Below, piece after piece: positions 1 through 5,210 of a stretch of DNA of 8,790 bases. The stretch comes from an uncultured Prevotella sp. GTDB taxonomy: Bacteria > Bacteroidota > Bacteroidia > Bacteroidales > Bacteroidaceae. The stretch covers positions 1 to 8,790 of the forward strand of contig CAAHDP010000209.1 in NCBI GenBank assembly GCA_900770515.1. Reading direction: 5' to 3'. The notes below the pieces were generated by a model. That model was not told where the DNA came from and made no database searches. It saw only the letters and a list, made by a program, of their open reading frames with translations. Made by a program: the position numbers and the translations under genes. Each line of letters begins with the position of its first letter. Position 1 is the stretch's first letter.

Positions 1-110
1 TCACCACTTGCAGTCACAGAACCACTTAAACCAGAAGTAGTAATCTGTGCCATGGCTGTAGTAACCATAAAGGCCAGCAAAGCCATTAATAAATGCAATC
101 TTTTCTGCAT
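1..110 (-). CDS. N-terminus of exported protein, probably a TonB-dependent receptor (partial)
   Basis: Read leftward from the ATG at 110-108, the frame stays open to the window edge and gives 36 complete codons. The protein starts MQKRLHLLMALLAFMV and has a clear signal peptide: basic residues K3/R4, a hydrophobic stretch from about L6 to A19, and an AMA|Q cleavage site after residue 21. The mature end begins QITTSGLSGSV. This resembles the start of the carboxypeptidase-regulatory-like beta-sandwich domain that precedes the plug in Oar/SusC-like TonB-dependent outer-membrane receptors of Bacteroidetes, which often open with Q-[VI]-T-T-S. The gene is monocistronic at its 5' end: it has its own -7 box and lies downstream of a terminator. 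A short AAGG lies just before the start codon. The signal peptide is certain enough; the receptor assignment is inference from a few residues, and another Oar-like surface protein is possible. Confidence 0.7.
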   Translation of the reverse strand, partial: MQKRLHLLMALLAFMVTTAMAQITTSGLSGSVTASG

Positions 111-173
111 ACCTTTTTTATAAAAATTAATTAATAATACGGGGAAAGGATCCCCAAATATCGTTTTCGAGTG

Positions 174-181
174 CAAATATA
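174..181 (-). promoter_or_regulatory. Bacteroidetes-type -7 box for the gene at 110
   Basis: On the minus strand this reads TATATTTG, an exact fit to the Bacteroidetes primary-sigma -7 consensus TAnnTTTG, followed by CAC. Transcription should begin near 167, giving a leader of about 57 nt. I see no good TTTG -33 element at the usual 19-21 nt spacing, so the upstream half is weak. Within the leader, positions 141-155 form a small hairpin (GGGGA/TCCCC, 5-nt loop) about 30 nt before the start codon. Confidence 0.6.
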
Positions 182-237
182 AACAAAAAAATCGATATAA
201 ATGTTACATCTGCATGAAAAATTGTGTTTTATAACAT

Positions 238-273
238 AAAAAAAATCTGCATTAAGGAAATAACGCAGATTTT
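238..273 (-). terminator. Intrinsic terminator after the ABC transporter operon
   Basis: AAAATCTGC (242-250) and GCAGATTTT (265-273) form a perfect 9-bp stem with a 14-nt loop. On the minus strand the stem runs straight into a T8 tract (A238-A245 on the plus strand), the classic rho-independent form. It lies about 70 bp past the stop of the FtsX-type gene and upstream of the promoter for the gene at 110, so it closes the leftward operon and insulates the next gene. The plus-strand reading also has a T-rich tail (TTTTCTTT), but no rightward gene precedes it. Confidence 0.85.
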
Positions 274-344
274 CTTTAAATTATTATTTATAACGGGGGT
301 TTGCTTATAGTTTTCGGAGAGGGGCTGGCGAGGGACTGACCTCC

Positions 345-1544
345 CTACTCCTTTCTTTGCCAAATGCTCATTACCTTGCGACGGATGGCGAGGATGTTCA
401 GGATAGAGACTATCAGGAACAAAAGCAAGCCTAAGCAGATGGATGGGAGCATGGTACCTTCTTCGATGTCAGGGAAGATGGCCTCGATAAACTCCATGTA
501 GTAGCCACGGACGAAGAAGAGGATGACCCAGGCAATGATGAGCACCACCAGGTTGAGTGACATGGTGAGCACCTGATATGGCTTCGCCACATTGGCAGGA
601 CTATAGCCTATCAGAAGCAGGTTCTCCAACTTGGATGAGTTCTTCTGTACCAAGAGATAGATGCTGAGCATCAGAATGTAGAAACTCAGGATAGAGATGA
701 CCAGTCCGATAATCATTACCATGGATACCATCATGCGAAGGAAATAGGTGGTCTTCTCGGCATCAAGCTTGTCGGTTTCCACCTCATATCCGTTATCATC
801 CAGGTATTTGGTGATGTTCTCGTCTCCCGGATTGCCTACCTCTACGATGAGGCGGTTAGGATCGCTCTTCTGGTTTGGAGCAAACTCCTGGTTACTCCAG
901 TCCATAAATGCCTGTGGCACGAGGATGGTGTTGAGACGGGAAGAGAAGCCGATGACCTTTCCCTTGAACTGCTCCTTCTTGCCGGCTGCCTGAATCTGGA
1001 TATTGAAATCAATCATTCCCATCAGTCCATCGCTGATTTTCGGGAGCGAATGACTCTGGGCGAATCCGAAGTTATACATATTAATATAGGTACGCGGGAG
1101 GATGATTGGCACTTCCTTGGCTCCTGGCGTATACTTCCAGTCCTTGAGCGGCACATCGACAAAGCCGTCGGGCACACTCTCGAAGAAGAGTTCACTGTTC
1201 AGTACATTCACGCCGTTGACGCCCATCTGGGCATCTACCTTATATTCCGTAGAGGTGAACTTTCCCACCTTCTTCACGAACTTCTGGTCTCTGACATCAT
1301 CTATCTCAGCACCCGTGAAGGTATTGGAGCGGCCGCTGATGGTATTTCCCATACCTATCTTCTTGCTCATGATGAGATAGTCGGCTTTCATGAAACTGTC
1401 TTCCTGTGTGAAGACAGGCAGCACGTCCTTGTAAAACTGGAAGCCGAAAAGGACGATGAGCATACCGAAGAGATTGGCAAAGGCGAAACCTGCAAACTGC
1501 GGTATGCTAATATGCTGACGAAGTAATTTCCAAACTAAATTCAT
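345..1544 (-). CDS. FtsX-like ABC transporter permease (MacB/LolC type)
   Basis: This 399-residue inner-membrane protein has the four-helix layout of the FtsX/MacB/LolC permease class. There is one membrane segment at about 18-38, a large extracytoplasmic domain at about 40-268, then three segments at about 271-299, 325-346 and 367-387. The cytoplasmic stretch after the second helix (KNSSKLENLLLIGYSPANV, 301-319) resembles the coupling helix that docks on the ATPase (E...L.L.G.s...V). The C-terminus is basic (IRRKVMSIWQRKE). It should act as the membrane half of a mechanotransmitting type VII ABC system with the ATPase encoded immediately upstream, 36 nt away. Such systems move lipoproteins, lipids or peptides, or control cell-wall hydrolases; the substrate here is unknown. 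The preceding gene encodes a lipoprotein, which makes envelope or lipoprotein handling a reasonable guess. The ATG at 1544-1542 lies directly before the first predicted membrane helix region. Class assignment is firm, specific function is not. Confidence 0.88.
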   Translation of the reverse strand: MNLVWKLLRQHISIPQFAGFAFANLFGMLIVLFGFQFYKDVLPVFTQEDSFMKADYLIMSKKIGMGNTISGRSNTFTGAEIDDVRDQKFVKKVGKFTSTEYKVDAQMGVNGVNVLNSELFFESVPDGFVDVPLKDWKYTPGAKEVPIILPRTYINMYNFGFAQSHSLPKISDGLMGMIDFNIQIQAAGKKEQFKGKVIGFSSRLNTILVPQAFMDWSNQEFAPNQKSDPNRLIVEVGNPGDENITKYLDDNGYEVETDKLDAEKTTYFLRMMVSMVMIIGLVISILSFYILMLSIYLLVQKNSSKLENLLLIGYSPANVAKPYQVLTMSLNLVVLIIAWVILFFVRGYYMEFIEAIFPDIEEGTMLPSICLGLLLFLIVSILNILAIRRKVMSIWQRKE

Positions 1545-1580
1545 TTTTGAATTGTTGAATGTTAAGTGTTGAATGATAAA
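1545..1580. repeat. Short-repeat spacer between ATPase and permease genes
   Basis: The 36-nt spacer consists largely of degenerate TTGAAT units: 1547-1552, 1555-1560 (as GTTGAATG, 1554-1561) and 1569-1574 (as GTTGAATG, 1568-1575). Positions 1564-1575 (AAGTGTTGAATG) recur as a perfect 12-bp inverted copy at 2293-2304, on the other side of the ATPase gene. I see no promoter or terminator here, so the two genes are probably cotranscribed. Confidence 0.6.
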
Positions 1581-2225
1581 TTACAACTTAAAAGTGTGCT
1601 CGTAAGGCAAGTCCATGTGCTTGCCGATACTTGTTACGATGACTCCCGCCCCCTGCTCTTTGGCTTCCGCCATCATGATTTCCGCCATGATACGGGAGTT
1701 GTTGTCGTCGAGGTGACTGATAGGTTCATCTGCAAGGATGAAGTCGAAAGGCTGGCATAGAGCTCGCATCATCGCCACACGCTGTTGCTGTCCGAAGGAC
1801 ATTCTTCCAATCTTGGCATCCACCTTGTCGGCAATACCGAGCATATCAAACCATTTCAAGATCTGCTCACGGCTTTTGAATCCGGTAATCTTGTTCTTGA
1901 TTTCTACATTCTCCAGAGCGGTAAGCTCCGGGAAGAGACGAAGTTCCTGAAAGAGGTGGCTGATATGACGCTTTCTCATTTCCACCCAATCCTTTACCTT
2001 ATAATTAGCGGTAACATCCTTGTCGAACATCACGCTTCCGCTGTAGTCGTGACGATAGCCGAGCACATAGCTGCAGAAAGTACTCTTTCCGCTGCCGCTC
2101 TCTGCCTCGATAAGATAAAGATGCCCTTTCTCGAAGGTTACATCCTGCTTCCATATCTCCGAATCCAGGTCATTGCGCTGGGCGAAGACCTGTGGGAGAA
2201 CGGAATGAAGCTGAATCTTTTCCAC
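1581..2225 (-). CDS. ABC transporter ATP-binding protein with atypical motifs
   Basis: This 214-residue cytoplasmic ATPase powers the FtsX-like permease encoded 36 nt downstream. Its length fits the LolD/MacB/FtsE group. Visible motifs: Walker A at 41-49 (AESGSGKST), Q-loop Q93 within LFQELRLFPELTALENV, signature at 142-149 (MSFGQQQR), Walker B at 160-167 ending in D166-E167, and D-loop SHLD at 170-173. Three positions depart from consensus: the first Walker A glycine is Ala41, the signature LSGGQ is MSFGQ, and the usual H-loop histidine after VT is Ser199 (VTSIGKHMD, with H203 nearby). The catalytic Glu167 and Lys47 are kept. The start is GTG at 2225-2223: an in-frame TAA lies three codons upstream, no ATG is available until residue 66, and an AAGG abuts the GTG. 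Possible roles are transport or a regulatory, slow-turnover ATPase. The ABC assignment is firm; the substrate is unknown. Confidence 0.88.
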   Translation of the reverse strand: MEKIQLHSVLPQVFAQRNDLDSEIWKQDVTFEKGHLYLIEAESGSGKSTFCSYVLGYRHDYSGSVMFDKDVTANYKVKDWVEMRKRHISHLFQELRLFPELTALENVEIKNKITGFKSREQILKWFDMLGIADKVDAKIGRMSFGQQQRVAMMRALCQPFDFILADEPISHLDDNNSRIMAEIMMAEAKEQGAGVIVTSIGKHMDLPYEHTFKL

Positions 2226-2233
2226 CTTATATT

Positions 2234-2347
2234 ATTTAATGAATAATGTATAATTAATAATGTATCATGTTTAATTGCGGTGAGCAACCTTGCATTCAAC
2301 ACTTTCTACTTATTGCCCTTTTAATCCTTTTTACCCTTTTACCTTTA
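2234..2347. repeat. Degenerate short repeats between lipoprotein and ABC genes
   Basis: This spacer between the lipoprotein stop and the ATPase GTG has three repetitive parts. AATAATGTAT occurs twice with a 14-nt period (2242-2251 and 2256-2265). CATTCAACACTT (2293-2304) is the perfect inverted copy of 1564-1575. At 2315-2347, on the minus strand, TAAAAGG-like units recur (GGTAAAAGGG, GTAAAAAGG, TTAAAAGGG), and this run includes the last codons of the lipoprotein gene. I see no TAnnTTTG box and no convincing terminator, so readthrough from the lipoprotein gene into the ABC genes is plausible. Confidence 0.5.
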
Positions 2348-3728
2348 AAGTATAGACCACAGAAGAAAGGTTGCCAAATACTGGAGACAGCAGACCGGTT
2401 ACGGTAGAGATGGCATCATCCTTGCCCGAACCGTTACCATCAGAACTCTTGGCGAGATTGATTACCATCGCCAGCTTCTGACCCACGATGAGCTTCTGAA
2501 TCTTAGCATCTATCGGATGATTGCTTGGCTTCACGGCATACTGGGCAGTGAGTTCATCGCTTCCGCTGTAGAACTGCTTGTCATCGGTTACGCCGAAGTA
2601 GAAAGACATCTTTCCGTCGGTATAGAAATAAGCATTCTTAGCCCAGTTGGCTATCTTTGCTCCCGGAGGACATGATTTCTTCCAGTAATCCACATCGTCC
2701 AACCACTTGCTGTGAGCCAGCTTAGCCGCCATCATCATCTTCATGTCGGCATCGCCCAAGGTAGGCATCACGAAAGCCATATCTCCATCCACGCTTCGGA
2801 TGATGTTGTCCATATCCACCGCCTGGTTGATACCCATGAGGAGGGTCTGCAAACCACTGTTACTCTGCATCATAGGCAGGAACTGTTCGCCCTTTACATT
2901 CATGAAGATACCTGCCAGGGCATCGCCCGGCATCGACTTGACGTAGTTGCCCTTAATAGGACGATAGTTAGCAATTGCCTTCTGCAAGGCAGCATCAATG
3001 GTTTTATTGAAAGAGAATGTTTCGCCATGAATCTGCAGGATGCCGTCCTTGACATTCATCTCGGCAGCAATCACCACCTGAGAAGGATCGGTATCCTTCG
3101 GAGCACCGAGGGTAAACGGAGCGATGAATTTCTCAGGCAATGCCTGAGCCTGAGCCACCATTGCCATCGGAGAAGTGATGGTCTGCAAGCGTTCGAACAA
3201 TGGCGAAGCGGTAATACCTTCCTCTTCATCAGCCTTGAGATATCTTACCATCTGCTGCTGGAGCTGAGCCTGTGCATCAGCCACTACCGGTCCCATGACG
3301 AGGAGCGCCTTGTCAGAGAAGCCTACGAGCCATGAGTCCTTCAAAACGGCGAAATGGAAGCCCTTGCGTTCCTTTACTTCGGATGCGATATGCTGCTTGG
3401 CAAGAGAAGCAAGCCAGTCTTCCACATCCCCCTCGCTGCTGACCTTGGCACAGAGACCGAGGTTTCCGTCAGCACTTTCGAAAAGGTACATCTTTTCGGA
3501 TATGTCGATTCCACACTTGTCTACATCCTCTACATGAAGGAGTGATTTGAGCATGCCAGCCTTGTCTTCCGCATGAACATCGGAAGCCATCTGCTGCATA
3601 TCCACCGAAATAAGTGCAGTACTTTTCTTAGGAATGGCATTGAGATAGTCGCTGCCAGAACATGATGCGAGCATCCCGACAAGGCATGCCAAGCACATCA
3701 TAACCAAATTCTTATACAATCTTTTCAT
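2331..3728 (-). CDS. DUF4836 family lipoprotein
   Basis: This is a 465-residue predicted lipoprotein of the Bacteroidales DUF4836 family, whose function is unknown. From the ATG at 3728-3726 the protein opens MKRLYKNLVMMCLACLVGM and has a lipobox L20-A21-S22-C23, so C23 should be acylated. SGSD follows, with no obvious acidic surface-export signal, which suggests a periplasm-facing anchor. The segment PKKSTALISVDM just after the anchor and the scattered residues resembling T-x-P-M-A-M fit the family as I recall it; no catalytic motif is visible. The frame stays open to an ATG at 3773, but the extra residues (MRPVRAKAF...) are a translation of a REP-like element and would bury the signal peptide, so 3728 is the better start. 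The gene follows rsmE on the same strand and precedes an ABC ATPase/permease pair, suggesting a shared envelope role. Lipoprotein status is firm; the family call is from memory. Confidence 0.85.
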   Translation of the reverse strand: MKRLYKNLVMMCLACLVGMLASCSGSDYLNAIPKKSTALISVDMQQMASDVHAEDKAGMLKSLLHVEDVDKCGIDISEKMYLFESADGNLGLCAKVSSEGDVEDWLASLAKQHIASEVKERKGFHFAVLKDSWLVGFSDKALLVMGPVVADAQAQLQQQMVRYLKADEEEGITASPLFERLQTITSPMAMVAQAQALPEKFIAPFTLGAPKDTDPSQVVIAAEMNVKDGILQIHGETFSFNKTIDAALQKAIANYRPIKGNYVKSMPGDALAGIFMNVKGEQFLPMMQSNSGLQTLLMGINQAVDMDNIIRSVDGDMAFVMPTLGDADMKMMMAAKLAHSKWLDDVDYWKKSCPPGAKIANWAKNAYFYTDGKMSFYFGVTDDKQFYSGSDELTAQYAVKPSNHPIDAKIQKLIVGQKLAMVINLAKSSDGNGSGKDDAISTVTGLLSPVFGNLSSVVYTLKVKG

Positions 3729-3750
3729 CACACTTAGTAAATATTTGAAA

Positions 3751-3841
3751 GCTTTTGCCCTTACAGGGCGCATTGCTGTTGCTTAATTAAACCCAGGGCG
3801 TTGCCCTGGGCTAGGAGCTTCTGCCCTTACAGGGCGTATTG
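3751..3841. repeat. REP-like palindromic element
   Basis: Two 25-bp copies (3751-3775 and 3817-3841) differ at two positions. Each contains GCCCT-TAC-AGGGC, a 5-bp hairpin (3757-3769 and 3823-3835). Between them lies a perfect 8-bp stem with a 3-nt loop, CCCAGGGC/GCCCTGGG (3792-3799/3803-3810). The element fills most of the gap between the rsmE stop and the lipoprotein start. I recall similar GGGCGTTGCCC plus CCTTACAGGG arrangements in intergenic sequence of many Bacteroidales, but that is memory, not a search. On the minus strand the central hairpin is followed by TTTAATTAA, so it could attenuate transcription or protect the 3' end of the upstream mRNA. Its left copy extends into codons that gene finders may add to the lipoprotein. 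Confidence 0.75.
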
Positions 3842-3852
3842 GATCAAACTGG

Positions 3853-4653
3853 CTATAATCTTCTTGCGATATGCGCCATGTGAACCGCTACAAGACCGGC
3901 GGTTTCGGTACGGAGGCGGCTGGTGCCCAGGGATACGCTCTCGTAGCCATTCTCCAGGGCAAGGCGAACCTCATCGATGGAGAAATCGCCCTCAGGACCT
4001 ACCAATACAGTAATATCAGCTGCATCTGCAGTTGGAGATTCAGAAGCAGCAGTGGCTACATCTGCATTTGGAGATTCAGTAGCAGCAGGAGCATGAGCTT
4101 CATTCAGAATACCAGAAATCTCGGTAAAGAAGTCTTTCTTCTCTACCTCTTCGTAGCAATGACAGATAAACTTTCTGCCGGGACGAGGGGTCTGGATAAA
4201 CTCCTTGAAGCTGACCAGCTCGTTCACCACCGGTTTCCACGCCTTATGACTCTGTTTGACGGCAGAAATCACAATTTTGTCAATTCTAGGAGTCTTCACC
4301 ACCTTGCGTTCAGAAAACTGGCAGTTAAGGAACGAGAGTTCATCAAAACCGATTTCCGTGGCTTTCTCAGCCATCCATTCGATACGCTCCATCATCTTGG
4401 TTGGCGCAATCGCCAGATGGATATGTCCCTTCCAGGCACGCTGCTGCGGCATCTCTTCCTTGATTTCATAGAGACATCGCTTGCTGGATGCAGCAGTAAC
4501 CTCAGCACGGAAAAAGGAGCCTTCTCCATCCATGAGGAATATCTCGTCCCCACCCTTCAGTCGCAGAACGCGCAGGGCATGGGTAGCTTCCTCGGCAGGC
4601 AGTTCCACCTGATTAGCCGCATCCGGCACATAGAAATATCTAACTTCCTTCAT
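3853..4653 (-). CDS. rsmE: 16S rRNA (uracil-1498-N3)-methyltransferase RsmE with internal repeat insert
   Basis: RsmE uses S-adenosylmethionine to methylate N3 of U1498 in 16S rRNA of the small subunit. The 266-residue protein has an N-terminal PUA-like RNA-binding part (about 1-70, with EEATHALRVLRLKGGDEIFL at 21-40) and a C-terminal SPOUT trefoil-knot domain. Family hallmarks are APTKMMERIEWMAEKATEIG (83-102), SERKV (114-118), AVKQS.KAW (131-139), the SAM-site loop LVGPEGDFS (217-225) and LGTSRLRTETA (242-252). It is about 30 residues longer than Bacteroides relatives as I recall them. The excess is an Ala/Ser/Pro-rich segment (about 186-213) built from a 12-residue tandem duplication, inserted just before LVGPEG. 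The catalytic core looks intact. The ATG overlaps the upstream stop as TAATG, so translation is probably coupled to the BFN/UVR gene. Assignment is firm. Confidence 0.95.
   Translation of the reverse strand: MKEVRYFYVPDAANQVELPAEEATHALRVLRLKGGDEIFLMDGEGSFFRAEVTAASSKRCLYEIKEEMPQQRAWKGHIHLAIAPTKMMERIEWMAEKATEIGFDELSFLNCQFSERKVVKTPRIDKIVISAVKQSHKAWKPVVNELVSFKEFIQTPRPGRKFICHCYEEVEKKDFFTEISGILNEAHAPAATESPNADVATAASESPTADAADITVLVGPEGDFSIDEVRLALENGYESVSLGTSRLRTETAGLVAVHMAHIARRL
4021..4092. repeat. 36-bp tandem duplication inside rsmE
   Basis: Units 4021-4056 and 4057-4092 match at 31 of 36 positions and are directly adjacent. Because 36 is a multiple of three, the frame is kept. In protein order they encode APAATESPNADV (residues 188-199) and ATAASESPTADA (200-211). 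Three differences change residues substantively, so the copies have begun to diverge. Confidence 0.9.
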
Positions 4654-5210
4654 TATTTGTTCGCATTTTTCGCCTTTTCCTCACGGCGCTTGATTTCATC
4701 ACGGATATAAGAAGCATCTTCATACTTCTCATCATCTACAGCTCTCTGCAAAGCCAGTTCCAGCAGTCGGTCTGGCAGGGTAAGGATAGGAATAGCCACA
4801 CGCTGCATCCCTCCCTCGTAAGGAGTAGAGAAGTTCTTGATTACCTCTTCAGATGTCAGGATTTCATACCCATTCATCAAGGAAAGCAGGATGGCATCTT
4901 CTATCTGGAGCAGGTAAGACTGGTCGGTATCAATATTCACCAGCTTCGTCTTCAGTCCCACTCCCTTGATGCCCAAGACCTCAATCTCATAACGAGCAGC
5001 GTCGTCTTCCTTGAGAATCTTCGCCAGCACGTCAACGGCACCTATTCTCTCTTCATCCTTGTGCTGCTCATAATCCTTGATTTTCATCGCCACCTCCGGA
5101 ATGGTGAGGATGGTAAGCACGCGGGTTTCTTCCTCATTGGTGAGGGCAATGACCCCGGCATCTACCGACTCAGCTATTGCAAAAGATCCTTTATATACTA
5201 ACTTTACCAT
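4653..5210 (-). CDS. Bifunctional nuclease (BFN/DUF151) protein with C-terminal UVR motif
   Basis: This 185-residue cytoplasmic protein combines a BFN (DUF151) domain at about 5-130 with a UvrB/UvrC-type UVR motif at about 147-178 (LLELALQRAVDDEKYEDASYIRDEI). BFN features include GVIALTNEEETRVLTILTIPEVA (19-41) and the LLQIEDAILLSLMNGYEILTSEEV stretch (100-123). Family members in plants and Bacteria have been linked to nuclease activity or defence responses, but the bacterial role is unsettled; the UVR motif usually mediates protein contacts and dimerisation. The start ATG abuts the stop of the permease gene (TAAATG), and a good Shine-Dalgarno AAGGAG (5220-5225, inside the end of that gene) lies 9 nt upstream, unusual strength for this phylum. 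The stop overlaps the rsmE start by one base. Domain identity is firm, in vivo function open. Confidence 0.9.
   Translation of the reverse strand: MVKLVYKGSFAIAESVDAGVIALTNEEETRVLTILTIPEVAMKIKDYEQHKDEERIGAVDVLAKILKEDDAARYEIEVLGIKGVGLKTKLVNIDTDQSYLLQIEDAILLSLMNGYEILTSEEVIKNFSTPYEGGMQRVAIPILTLPDRLLELALQRAVDDEKYEDASYIRDEIKRREEKAKNANK

Noticed and set aside
311..344. Second terminator just after the FtsX-type gene
   Set aside because: Only short GGG/CCC pairings with no T-tract on the minus strand; the strong hairpin with T8 at 238-273 is the credible terminator.
2712..3335. Plus-strand open frame of 207 codons opposite the DUF4836 gene
   Set aside because: Its composition is His/Ser/Arg-rich and low in family-like features, and the opposite strand carries a lipoprotein with a proper signal peptide.
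3751..3841. Possible CRISPR-like array (two near-identical 25-bp repeats)
   Set aside because: There are only two copies, the interval is itself a palindrome rather than a spacer, and no cas gene is near. A REP-like element explains it better.
3871..4710. Long plus-strand open frame (279 codons) opposite rsmE
   Set aside because: It lies antisense to a clearly identified rsmE with intact motifs and has no recognisable domain, promoter or ribosome site; it is a shadow of the codon pattern of the real gene.
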